Of a stretch of 64,000 nt of DNA, positions 52,701-59,320 are shown piece by piece. The stretch is from Bacteroides stercoris ATCC 43183 (GTDB taxonomy: Bacteria > Bacteroidota > Bacteroidia > Bacteroidales > Bacteroidaceae). Both the position numbers and the translations under genes were made by a program. Numbering within the stretch: the first letter of the stretch is position 1; the number at the start of each line of letters is the position of its first letter. The DNA is taken from positions 1,240,001-1,304,000 of the forward strand of contig NZ_CP102262.1 in assembly GCF_025147325.1 (NCBI RefSeq), given 5' to 3'. The notes below the pieces were generated by a model, which was not told the origin of the DNA, ran no database searches, and was given only the letters and a program-made list of their open reading frames with translations.

Positions 52701-52821
52701 CGGCTTGGTGTATGTATTCCTCAGCAATCGTATTTATCCGGAGGTGTGGAATGCGAAATTGCTGAAATCGGATATTCGGGAAAGAATACAGGAAGCGATG
52801 TATCGGGCTGTGTTGAAGTAA
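49786..52821 (+). CDS. GH3 beta-N-acetylhexosaminidase fused to a serine beta-lactamase-like domain
   Basis: 1011 residues. N-terminal signal and then a GH3 barrel (about 55-380) with the NagZ-type motif KHFPGHGDTDVDSHKSLPVL, carrying the His of the catalytic dyad, and FTDALAMKGV. A linker domain follows (about 400-590). From about 610 there is a serine hydrolase of the beta-lactamase class C type: SLTK (the S-x-x-K motif), YSC and HTG. In Bacteroidetes such fusions are linked to peptidoglycan recycling or cell-wall amidation. It is translated right after the 5'-nucleotidase halves, so the three genes form one operon, though the chemical link is unclear. Confidence 0.88.
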   Translation: MKRLLLFILVIMGCCGRFASDAKRCPATPAVVSPVEPLLVRSAVDDVRCRQWVDSVLGTLSLKERIGQLFIYTIAPYQDKGNKELLRKVVEDYKVGGLLFSGGLMQNQAMLTNEAQRMADIPLLITFDGEWGLSMRLRGTPVFPKNMVLGCIQNDTLLYEYGREMARQCRELGVQVNFAPVADVNINPKNPVINTRSFGENPVNVANKVIAYARGLEDGGVLSVSKHFPGHGDTDVDSHKSLPVLPFTRERLDSVELYPFRKAVQAGVGGIMVGHLEVPAFEAQRGLPSSLSRNVVYDLLTRELQFRGLVFTDALAMKGVSKHESLCLKALQAGHDLLLVPRRIKEEVDAILAAVKRGELTEQAVEEKCRKVLTYKYALGLNKKPLIRLSGLGTRINTPYTRDLIRRLNLAAVTVLGNAAKVLPLDPAIKDVAVLNVGEAAEMRPFIKQLSEYTHPVEFQLGKDLPAAGRKALRDKLSGYKRILVCVTEHRLAAYQSFFAEFAPDVPVVYVCFIPDKQLPQIRQGISAAEAVVLAHSSNDDVQRQVAGILYADAVADGRLSASIGSLFAAGEGITLSPQTKSHFIPEEHGLDSRLLARIDTIAREGIRERAYPGCQVVVLKDGKEMYNKAFGTYTYTTGNKEAVPVTPASVYDVASLTKTTATLLAVMKLYDKGRLSLTDRVSDYLPYLQDTDKRNITVRELLFHQSGLPSTLLFYQDAIDEDSYEGTLFKARPDKLHPARIGRQTWANPNFRFRPGLTSKVRTAECTLQVCDSLWLNKSFKKEYLQKIADAPLRDKRYRYSCVGFILLQQVVEARAGMPMDEFLAQEFYTPMGLKRTGYLPLRFLSKEEIVPSSVDPFLRKTVLQGFAHDESAAFQGGVSGNAGLFSTAEEVAQIYQMLLNGGELNGKRYLSKETCRLFTTTVAKGCRRGLGFDKPDVQNPAKSPCALSAPASVYGHTGFTGTCAWVDPDNGLVYVFLSNRIYPEVWNAKLLKSDIRERIQEAMYRAVLK

Positions 52822-52840
52822 GGCAATCGCATCAGAATAA

Positions 52841-52892
52841 AAAAAGGAGATGCCGGCTAACTTGAAATCGTTAGGCAGCATCTCTTTTTTTT
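52841..52892. terminator. Bidirectional terminator between convergent genes
   Basis: A-run, GAGATGC (52847-52853) and GCATCTC (52878-52884) with an inner GCTAAC/GTTAG pairing, then eight T. It separates the plus-strand GH3 fusion from the minus-strand beta-barrel gene. Confidence 0.8.
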
Positions 52893-52932
52893 GAAACAAT
52901 TAATTTATTCTGTTAAGTTTTAGGTGTGTATG

Positions 52933-53562
52933 TCAGAATGCAATACCGATACGCAGACCTAAGTTGTTCATACCGTCCACACTGTAAGTGAAGAGGTCGC
53001 CTTTGTTGGTCCCGTAGCTGTAATAGGCTGCGAAGTGCAGGCCCGGACCGTAAGCCCACGGGTAAACGTTGAAACCGATTTCTGGAGATACGTAGAATCC
53101 CCATGTATCTTTATTGGTTTCAAATACATTGAAAGTGGACTTCAACTGTGCATATTGTGTACCGAGTTTTACGCCCACATACGGTTGGAATGCACCGCCA
53201 CGGTTCCACGCATAACGTGTGGCAAGACCGAAAGGCAACTGGAATACGGTATGCTGCTGGTCGGTATTCAAACTGCCGCTCGTACCGACCGGCAAGGTCT
53301 GACGGCTGAAATATTCATGGTTGCTATGATAAGCCAGGAAGCCTCCCAAAGCAAAGTTGGACGTCAGGAAGTAACCGCCTTCAAAGTTCATCCCCCATCC
53401 GCTGCCTTTGTCGGCAAAGTGGTTGTTTAAGGGGAAATTGAACTGCCAGTCGATGTTGGCATAACCGTTATCGGTCATCTGTGCCTTTGCCGGCATGGCG
53501 AAGACAAGGGCGAGGGCGGCGATTGCGAATGCCCTCAAGGATATATATTTCAATGTTTTCAT
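52933..53562 (-). CDS. Outer-membrane beta-barrel protein
   Basis: 209 residues with a signal peptide (LRAFAIAALALVFAMPAKAQ). Amphipathic beta strands with many aromatic and glycine residues fill the rest (GSGWGMNFEGGYFLTSNFAL, LPFGLATRYAWNRGGAFQPY, VGVKLGTQYAQLKSTFNVFE). It ends in GLRIGIAF with a C-terminal Phe as expected for outer-membrane insertion. It is probably an eight-stranded OmpA/OmpW-like barrel. Function unknown. It is the second gene after the DUF4136-type lipoprotein on the same strand. Confidence 0.85.
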   Translation of the reverse strand: MKTLKYISLRAFAIAALALVFAMPAKAQMTDNGYANIDWQFNFPLNNHFADKGSGWGMNFEGGYFLTSNFALGGFLAYHSNHEYFSRQTLPVGTSGSLNTDQQHTVFQLPFGLATRYAWNRGGAFQPYVGVKLGTQYAQLKSTFNVFETNKDTWGFYVSPEIGFNVYPWAYGPGLHFAAYYSYGTNKGDLFTYSVDGMNNLGLRIGIAF

Positions 53563-53623
53563 ACTTGTTCTTGTTTTATAAATTCAACAATAGCTTTCTA
53601 TCAGGATAGAAGAAGTCGGTAGT

Positions 53624-54277
53624 TTATCTCGGCTGGGCACTCATTCTGTTAAGATAGGCAGATTGTGTAAAAGCCTGGTTCACGCCTTCCACTGCCATTT
53701 TGGTGTTGAAAGATGTCGAGCCGCTCAATAACCCGCTCATGTAGCTGGTCCACAGTACGGGAAGTTTTTCCTTTTCGCCTTGGGGAGCGTCGAGGTTCAG
53801 CAATTCGGTGATGAAGGAACCGGTACTATAAGCATAGTTTACGGCATACGGATAGTACCATCCGCCCCAGTTACCCCAGTAAGGAGCATCCCAATAGCCC
53901 GGGTAGTTCCACCACCATTCGGGGCGTCCGTAGTCCGTAAAGTAGTAAGTGCTCTTTACGTAACTCACTTGCAAACCGAGGTCGGCGTTTTCGCGATTGT
54001 CTGTACGGACATAACCGCGGTTGTTCATATTGGCAACGTATGCGCTGAGAATTTCCTGTGCACTTTCGTCTTTCCAATATTCGGCGTCTTTACTGTTGCC
54101 GATAACAAGGATGCTATCCGGTAAGTAATAAGTTTCGAAAGCTTTGAAGTCTGCTTTCGTGTCATAATTGGTATAAACCAGATACTTGCTGTCCAGCTTA
54201 TCCATGTCGGGGTCTTTTTCGCAAGATACGAATGCTATTGCGAAGACCGCTAATAATAAGGGAATAAATTTCTTCAT
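53624..54277 (-). CDS. DUF4136-like lipoprotein
   Basis: 217 residues. The signal peptide ends in a lipobox (IAFVSCEK, Cys about 19). The following domain with TNYDTKADFKAFETYYLPDS, RGYVRTDNRENADLGLQVSY and SGSTSFNTKMAVEGVNQAFT matches the DUF4136 pattern of lipoproteins. The middle is rich in Trp and Tyr (WWWNYPGYWDAPYWGNWGGW). Co-oriented with the beta-barrel gene 61 bp downstream; together they may form an envelope unit. Function unknown. Confidence 0.82.
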   Translation of the reverse strand: MKKFIPLLLAVFAIAFVSCEKDPDMDKLDSKYLVYTNYDTKADFKAFETYYLPDSILVIGNSKDAEYWKDESAQEILSAYVANMNNRGYVRTDNRENADLGLQVSYVKSTYYFTDYGRPEWWWNYPGYWDAPYWGNWGGWYYPYAVNYAYSTGSFITELLNLDAPQGEKEKLPVLWTSYMSGLLSGSTSFNTKMAVEGVNQAFTQSAYLNRMSAQPR

Positions 54278-54450
54278 ACTTCTATAATGTTTAGGTTAAA
54301 TATAAATTCCTGCCCTATTGGTACCTTAGGCTTTTGGAGAAAGAACAAGATAAAAAATAAAAGGTTCAAAAATAGATGTGTTAAATGTGCGGTGGACTAT
54401 AAAGAAACTGGTATGTTTTCTTTTTATTCAGATGGGTATGAATGGCTTTT
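54278..54450. other. Leader region between DUF4136 gene and 22-bp array
   Basis: No gene or clear promoter box is seen. The frame open at 54287-54493 on the plus strand is low quality and overlaps the array; it is not listed as a gene. This stretch probably holds the promoter of the DUF4136-type gene. Confidence 0.35.
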
Positions 54451-54560
54451 CAGACTATCATTGCCAGTTCGTTGGCATAATCGTGCCATATAAGTGGCAT
54501 AGTTGTGCCAATAAATAGGCATTGTTGTGCCAACAAAGTGGCACAATAATAATTCAAGGC
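54451..54560. repeat. 22-bp-period array of TGGCA-N6-TGCCA palindromes (array 2)
   Basis: TGGCA or a near-match starts at 54473, 54495, 54517 and 54539, exactly 22 bp apart. TGCCA follows at 54484, 54506 and 54528, and an earlier TGCCA at 54462 fits the same register. So each unit is an inverted repeat TGGCA-N6-TGCCA followed by a 6-bp AT-rich linker. It lies 174-283 bp upstream of the DUF4136-like gene and 54 bp after the aldo/keto reductase terminator. Confidence 0.7.
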
Positions 54561-54613
54561 GGTGGAATTAGCTGGTTTTAAATAGTTGTTACCGCTTTGG
54601 GACTGGTTATATC

Positions 54614-54650
54614 AAAAAGACTATCTCAATTTTCATTTTGAGATAGTCTC
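54614..54650 (-). terminator. Terminator of the aldo/keto reductase gene
   Basis: GACTATCTCAA (54619-54629) and TTGAGATAGTC (54638-54648), an exact 11-bp stem; on the minus strand TTTTTG follows. It is 30 bp beyond the stop codon at 54678. Confidence 0.85.
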
Positions 54651-54677
54651 TTTCATAGCATACGAGGGTATTGGCGA

Positions 54678-55679
54678 CTATTTTACAATCTGATAAATGT
54701 TTTTTAATTCTTCTGCAGAGAAAGCGGTATTATCAATCGCTTTCAGATTATCTGCCAATTGTCCAACAGAACTGGCTCCGATAATAACCGAGGTCACCAA
54801 GTCGTCTTTCAGTATCCATGCAAGCGCCATTTCGGCAAGTGTCTGACCGCGACGGATGGCGAGTTCATTCAGTGCTTTTATCTTTTTCAAGACTTCATCT
54901 GTCAGCGCTTCTTTTTTAAGGAAGCCGCCTTTGGCGATGCGTGAATCATCGGGAATACCGTTCAGGTAGCGGTTGGTAAGCAATCCTTGTGCCAAAGGGG
55001 AGAAAGCGATGAATCCTGTACCGTTTTCTTTGGCTTGCCTCAGGATACCTTCTTCTTCCGGTTCGCGGTTAAACAGATTGTATTTACCTTGATGGAGTAG
55101 GCAGTGCACATCCCGCTCTTCCAAGTATTTATATGCTAATTCTGCTTTGTCTTTAGGGTATTTGGAAATGCCGATGTATAGCGCTTTACCTTGCCGTACG
55201 ATGTCAACGAGTGTTTGAAGTGTCTCTTCAAGCGGGGTGTTGGGATCGTAACGGTGGGTATAGAAGATGTCTACATATTCGAGGTTCATCCGCTTTAAAC
55301 TTTGGTTGAGGCTGCTCATCAGTGATTTTCGGGAACCCCAATCACCGTAAGGACCCGGCCACATTTCATGTCCTGCTTTGGTAGAAATGAATAATTCATC
55401 CCGGTAGGGCATAAATGATTTCTTCATAATCATACCGAATGTTTCTTCTGCAGAGCCGCAGGAAGGGCCGTAATTGTTGGCGAGGTCAAAATGGGTGATA
55501 CCCTTGTCGAATGCATAATGTGCCATTGATAGCGAGTTGGCGAAAGTATTGACATCGCCGAAGTTGTGCCATAGCCCTAAAGATATTTCAGGTAGAAGGA
55601 TGCCGCTCTTTCCGCAACGGCGGTATTTCATACCGTTTTCGTATCTGCCGGGGGCGGGAGAATAGATGGGAGTTATCAT
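54678..55679 (-). CDS. Aldo/keto reductase
   Basis: 333 residues. TIM barrel with the AKR tetrad: Asp in THFDLANNYGPS, Tyr in that same region, Lys in ELFISTKAGHEMWPGPYGDW and His in DIFYTHRYDPNTPLEETLQT. The nucleotide end VTSVIIGASSVGQLADNLKA fits NADP binding. It is closest in layout to YghZ/GPR-type reductases acting on methylglyoxal or glyceraldehyde-3-phosphate, but substrate cannot be read from sequence. Single gene on the minus strand with its own terminator. Confidence 0.92.
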   Translation of the reverse strand: MITPIYSPAPGRYENGMKYRRCGKSGILLPEISLGLWHNFGDVNTFANSLSMAHYAFDKGITHFDLANNYGPSCGSAEETFGMIMKKSFMPYRDELFISTKAGHEMWPGPYGDWGSRKSLMSSLNQSLKRMNLEYVDIFYTHRYDPNTPLEETLQTLVDIVRQGKALYIGISKYPKDKAELAYKYLEERDVHCLLHQGKYNLFNREPEEEGILRQAKENGTGFIAFSPLAQGLLTNRYLNGIPDDSRIAKGGFLKKEALTDEVLKKIKALNELAIRRGQTLAEMALAWILKDDLVTSVIIGASSVGQLADNLKAIDNTAFSAEELKNIYQIVK

Positions 55680-55794
55680 ATCTGTTGGTTTTAGTTAGAC
55701 TTTATATTATATAAGGTTGTAAAAACAATGAAAGCAAAAATACGGAAATTCTTTGAAAGTATCTGTTTATTGGCTCCATAGATTGAACTTTTAT

Positions 55795-57132
55795 TTACTT
55801 TACAATTTTATCCGTCTCCGGCTCGAAAAGTCTATTGCTGAGTGCCTGCAAAGCCCTTTTCTTGTCTTCCGTCTTAATGACGAATGCCACGTCACTGTCA
55901 TTGCTGCCATACGAAATCATACGTAGCGGGATATCTGCCAGAGCTTCTATAATCTGTGCTTCGACACCGGCATACTGCCAACGCATGTTTCCCACCACGG
56001 ATACAATGGACATGCGGTCTTCCATCAGAATTTTTGCATATTGTTCCAGCTCCGCAAGGATTTTGCATAGATGTTCGCTGTTGTCTATGGCGACGGATAC
56101 ATCCTGATTGGATGAAACCAACAGACAAAGCGGCGTTCTGTATTTGGCAAACGTATCAAAAATCTTACTGATAAACTGATAAGGACATAAGTTATGTTTC
56201 GACTCGAACTTCACGTAGAAGATGTTGTCTTTGGCGGCTATGGCTTTAATGATATTGTCGTCCTGCAAATCCGAAATCAATGTCCCCTCTGCCTGAGGAT
56301 TCATTGAGTTGAGCAATCGTACCGGGATATTGCGCTTGCGTGCCGGGGCGATGCAGAACGGGTGTAATATTTTTGCTCCGTAAAAGGCCAGCTGCTCGGC
56401 TTCGTTGAAACTGAGATGCTTTACGGAGCGGGTTCCCGTTACTTCACGCGGGTCATTATTGTGCATCCCGTCAATGTCCGTCCATATCTGTATTTCCTCT
56501 GCGCGGATGGCAGCGCCGATGAGCGATGCCGTATAGTCGCTGCCGCCCCGTTTCAGGTTATCCGTTTCATTATAAGCATTTTTGCAGATGTACCCTTGAG
56601 TAATAAAAAGGTTGATGCCGGGATACTGTGCCAATTGCACCTGTAGTTTTTCCTCTATATATTTCAAGTCCGGTTCTCCTTCCGGCCCGGTACGCATAAA
56701 GTCGAAGGCGGAGAGCAGGATATTGGCAATCTTCCGTTCCCGCAGGTAGAAGTGCAGCAGGGCTGTACTGATAAGTTCCCCTTGTGCCAAAACCTCTTTT
56801 TCTTCAACCGAGGTGAATTCATCATTGATAAATTGCCAGAGTCGCTGGAAGCGGTCGAGAATATAATCTATCGCTTCCCGCTTTGTGGACTCGTCTGTCA
56901 ACAGTTCGTTGGCAAAGTCTATGAACTGGAATTCCAGCCGGGTGATTTTCTCGTGTGCCTGTTCTATGTCGCGGTTGAACAGGCTGGCTGCAATTTCTTC
57001 CAGATGATTGGTAGTGCCTGCCGTTGCGGACAGGGCTACAATCTTCGGTGTGGACTCTGAAATGAGCTCCGCTACGTGTTTCATTCTCTCTACTGTGCCG
57101 ACGGAAGTACCGCCAAATTTGCAAACTTTCAT
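55795..57132 (-). CDS. lysC: Aspartate kinase, monofunctional with ACT domains
   Basis: 445 residues. The kinase start VCKFGGTSVGTVERMKHVAE, the middle EIQIWTDIDGMHNNDPREVT with the family motif, and YGAKILHPFCIAPARKRNIP are present. The last 130 residues hold two ACT repeats (ISKIFDTFAKYRTPLCLLVS ... and MSIVSVVGNMRWQYAGVEAQ) for feedback by lysine or threonine. It phosphorylates aspartate as the first step to lysine, threonine and methionine. Single gene, divergent from the response regulator. Whether it is LysC or a threonine-controlled isoform cannot be decided here. Confidence 0.93.
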   Translation of the reverse strand: MKVCKFGGTSVGTVERMKHVAELISESTPKIVALSATAGTTNHLEEIAASLFNRDIEQAHEKITRLEFQFIDFANELLTDESTKREAIDYILDRFQRLWQFINDEFTSVEEKEVLAQGELISTALLHFYLRERKIANILLSAFDFMRTGPEGEPDLKYIEEKLQVQLAQYPGINLFITQGYICKNAYNETDNLKRGGSDYTASLIGAAIRAEEIQIWTDIDGMHNNDPREVTGTRSVKHLSFNEAEQLAFYGAKILHPFCIAPARKRNIPVRLLNSMNPQAEGTLISDLQDDNIIKAIAAKDNIFYVKFESKHNLCPYQFISKIFDTFAKYRTPLCLLVSSNQDVSVAIDNSEHLCKILAELEQYAKILMEDRMSIVSVVGNMRWQYAGVEAQIIEALADIPLRMISYGSNDSDVAFVIKTEDKKRALQALSNRLFEPETDKIVK

Positions 57133-57245
57133 TTTTAAATCTTTTTTAGTTATTCTTTTTTTACTGTCGGATGAAGCCTCTGTATTCCTTTTCGTTTTAG
57201 AAGGCTCATTTCCGAAATGGAAGGGCGAGTTTCTTTTTCAGTTCT

Positions 57246-57275
57246 CTTACAATGCCTCTGAGGATACATTGTAAG
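57246..57275. promoter_or_regulatory. 9-bp exact inverted repeat between divergent genes
   Basis: CTTACAATG (57246-57254) pairs exactly with CATTGTAAG (57267-57275) around 12 bp. It lies between lysC and the response regulator gene, 114 bp before the lysC start. It may be an operator or a leader hairpin of lysC. Confidence 0.4.
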
Positions 57276-57363
57276 GTGTTTTTTTACTTTTTCGTAGTCT
57301 TATGTGCGCTCCCTTCACTTATAAAAGTTCAAAAGACATGCCGTTTGTTTCCCGGAAAACGTT

Positions 57364-57371
57364 TATATTTG
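57364..57371 (+). promoter_or_regulatory. -7 box before the response regulator gene
   Basis: TATATTTG on the plus strand, 48 bp before the start at 57420. TTTG at 57344-57347 is only 16 bp upstream, shorter than usual spacing. Confidence 0.5.
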
Positions 57372-57419
57372 CACATCCCCTGTTTTTACCATTTATTACT
57401 TTAAACTTATCCGAAAAAT

Positions 57420-58763
57420 ATGAGCAAGATTTTAGTCGTTGACGATGAAGTACAGCTCCGTACCCTTTTGTCGCGTATGTTGGAGTTGGAAGGATATGAA
57501 GTATGCCAGGCCGGTGATTGCAGGACTGCTTTGAAGCAGTTGGAATTTCAGAGCCCGGATGTAGTCTTGTGCGATGTGTTTCTTCCTGACGGTAACGGGG
57601 TAGACCTTGTGTCGTCTGTCAAGAAAACAGCCCCTAACGTAGAGATAATCCTGTTGACGGCGCACGGTAATATCCCGGACGGGGTGCAGGCCATTAAGAA
57701 CGGCGCTTTCGATTATATCACCAAAGGTGATGATAACAATAAGATTATACCGCTTGTTAGCCGTGCCGTAGAGAAGGCGCGCATGAACGTCCGCTTGGAG
57801 AAACTGGAAAAGAAAGTGGGGCATACGTATTCTTTCGATTCTGTTTTGGGTGATTCGAAAGCATTGAAAGATGCCGTTTCACTGGCACAGAAAGTATCGG
57901 GAACGGATGTTCCCGTATTACTGACGGGTGAAACGGGTACGGGAAAGGAGGTCTTTGCGCAAGCCATACATTATAATAGTAAGCGTGCTAAGCAGAATTT
58001 CGTAGCGGTAAACTGCTCCTCTTTCAGTAAGGAACTGTTGGAAAGCGAGATGTTCGGTCATAAAGCCGGTTCGTTTACAGGAGCATTGAAAGATAAGAAA
58101 GGATTGTTTGAGGAGGCCGACAATGGCACTATCTTCTTGGATGAAATCGGTGAAATGGCATTTGAACTGCAAGCCAAACTGCTGCGCATTCTCGAAACAG
58201 GCGAATATATAAAGATTGGCGATACCAAACCCACCCGTGTGAATGTGCGTGTTGTTGCCGCAACCAACCGCAATCTGCCGGAAGAGATTACCGCAGGACG
58301 TTTTCGCGAAGATTTATTCTACAGACTCTCCGTATTCCAAATTCATCTGCCGCCCTTGCGTGAACGGGCGGGCGATGTACGTATTCTGGCAAAAGCCTTT
58401 GTAAAGGACTTCTCCGTTCGGTTGGCACGTCCCGTTACGGAAATAACACCCGCTTTTCTCGAAGCCCTCGAACAACAACCTTGGAAAGGTAATATTCGGG
58501 AATTGCGTAATGTGATAGAGCGCAGTCTGATTGTTTGCGAGAGTGAACGGCTGGATGTTGCCGACTTGCCGCTCGATATACAGAACACACATTACGAACA
58601 ATCCGATGAAACCACTCCCGGCAGTTTTGAACTTTCTGCCATGGAGCGTCGCCACATCGCCCGTGTGTTGGAATATACAAAAGGTAATAAGACCGAAGCA
58701 GCCCGCCTGCTCAAAATCGGATTGACCACACTCTACCGCAAAATCGAAGAATACGGAATATAA
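57420..58763 (+). CDS. NtrC-family sigma-54 response regulator
   Basis: 447 residues. A receiver domain (ILVVDDEVQLRTLLSRMLEL; phospho-acceptor Asp about 55 in VLCDVFLPDGNG; Lys in ITKGDDNN). AAA+ domain with Walker A TGETGTGKEVF, the sigma-54 contact loop AGSFTGA (variant of GAFTGA), Walker B TIFLDEIGEM and the arginine-finger region. C-terminal Fis-type HTH (GNKTEAARLLKIGLTTLYRK). It activates sigma-54 promoters by ATP hydrolysis after phosphorylation. The kdp operon with a -24/-12 promoter lies directly downstream; the histidine kinase is not in the window. A repeat array at 58791-58922 may be its enhancer. Confidence 0.93.
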   Translation: MSKILVVDDEVQLRTLLSRMLELEGYEVCQAGDCRTALKQLEFQSPDVVLCDVFLPDGNGVDLVSSVKKTAPNVEIILLTAHGNIPDGVQAIKNGAFDYITKGDDNNKIIPLVSRAVEKARMNVRLEKLEKKVGHTYSFDSVLGDSKALKDAVSLAQKVSGTDVPVLLTGETGTGKEVFAQAIHYNSKRAKQNFVAVNCSSFSKELLESEMFGHKAGSFTGALKDKKGLFEEADNGTIFLDEIGEMAFELQAKLLRILETGEYIKIGDTKPTRVNVRVVAATNRNLPEEITAGRFREDLFYRLSVFQIHLPPLRERAGDVRILAKAFVKDFSVRLARPVTEITPAFLEALEQQPWKGNIRELRNVIERSLIVCESERLDVADLPLDIQNTHYEQSDETTPGSFELSAMERRHIARVLEYTKGNKTEAARLLKIGLTTLYRKIEEYGI

Positions 58764-58790
58764 TCTGTTCTTTTCCGTAACTTGCCGAAA

Positions 58791-58922
58791 GTTTCCCGGC
58801 GTGGAACGAAGTGTTCCATGTCGGGAAACAAAGTGTACCATGCCGGGGTACTCTTTGTTTCACCCCGTGGAACTTCCGGTTTCTCCTAAGGAAATAAATG
58901 GTTTCGCCAGATGAACCTCGAA
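58791..58922. repeat. Six-unit 22-bp-period palindrome array (array 3)
   Basis: Units start at 58791, 58813, 58835, 58857, 58879 and 58901. Positions 1-5 are GTTTC, GTTCC, GTACC, GTTTC, GTTTC, GTTTC. Positions 13-17 are GGAAC, GAAAC, GGTAC, GGAAC, GAAAT, GAACC. Thus each unit is a 5-7-5 inverted repeat plus a 5-bp linker. In unit 3 both arms changed together (GTACC/GGTAC). It lies 27 bp after the regulator's stop codon and about 130 bp upstream of the kdp promoter. Confidence 0.8.
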
Positions 58923-58952
58923 GCATGCAATGTACCTTTTCTATTTTGATAG

Positions 58953-58990
58953 ACACCCTTTCATTTTGAAAGGGTGTTTTCTTTTTCTGT
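58953..58990 (+). terminator. Terminator of the response regulator gene
   Basis: ACACCCTTTCA (58953-58963) and TGAAAGGGTGT (58967-58977) form an exact 11-bp stem with a 3-base loop, followed by TTTTCTTTTT. Confidence 0.88.
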
Positions 58991-59051
58991 AACTCCTTTA
59001 TTGTGTTTTATTTATTTGTAAATCAGTATTTTATCTTTCAGACTCCTATTT

Positions 59052-59068
59052 TGGCACGCATTTGGCAA
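59052..59068 (+). promoter_or_regulatory. Sigma-54 type -24/-12 promoter of the kdp operon
   Basis: TTGGCACGCATTTGGCAAT contains GG (59053-59054), ten bp and GC (59065-59066), with the TGGCACG half of the consensus (TGGCACG-N4-TTGC) exact and TTGGC at the -12 side. It is 47 bp before the first small gene of the kdp operon. It fits activation by the neighbouring NtrC-type regulator. Confidence 0.75.
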
Positions 59069-59114
59069 TTATGAGGACGGTAAAACATGAATATTAATTT
59101 AACAACGTAAAAAC

Positions 59115-59210
59115 ATGGGAATAACGATTTCATTTATTTTCTGCCTGTTGAGCGGATTTCTCGCTTTCTGGCTATTCTGGAAATGTGTGGATTGGTTTGA
59201 GAAGATTTAA
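59115..59210 (+). CDS. 31-residue hydrophobic microprotein before kdpF
   Basis: ATG at 59115, stop at 59208-59210. One membrane helix (ITISFIFCLLSGFLAFWLFW) followed by KCVDWFEKI. The ATG at 59228 of kdpF follows its stop after 17 bases with a strong AGAGGAGAG site between. Same strand and promoter as kdp. Too short for gene finders. It may be an accessory subunit of the potassium pump. Confidence 0.65.
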   Translation: MGITISFIFCLLSGFLAFWLFWKCVDWFEKI

Positions 59211-59227
59211 AGAGGAGAGAAAAGATT

Positions 59228-59308
59228 ATGTACACAGTATTATTTGTATTAGGTGTTGCAGTGTTCGGGTACTTAATGTATGTTCTGGTGAAACCCGAAA
59301 GGTTCTAA
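59228..59308 (+). CDS. kdpF: KdpF, small membrane subunit of the potassium pump
   Basis: 26 residues: one membrane helix (LFVLGVAVFGYLMYVLVKPE) ending in the conserved KPERF-type tail. The Shine-Dalgarno AGAGGAGAG is well placed. KdpF stabilises the KdpABC complex in the inner membrane. 12 bp separate it from kdpA. Confidence 0.9.
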   Translation: MYTVLFVLGVAVFGYLMYVLVKPERF

Positions 59309-59320
59309 AAGATTAAAGAA

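Noticed and set aside
54287..54493. 68-residue ORF on the plus strand
   Set aside because: It has no domain, overlaps the 22-bp array and lies in the leader region of a gene on the other strand.
58791..58922. CRISPR array
   Set aside because: The 22-bp units are contiguous, without unique spacers, and only the dyad arms are conserved; no cas genes are near.
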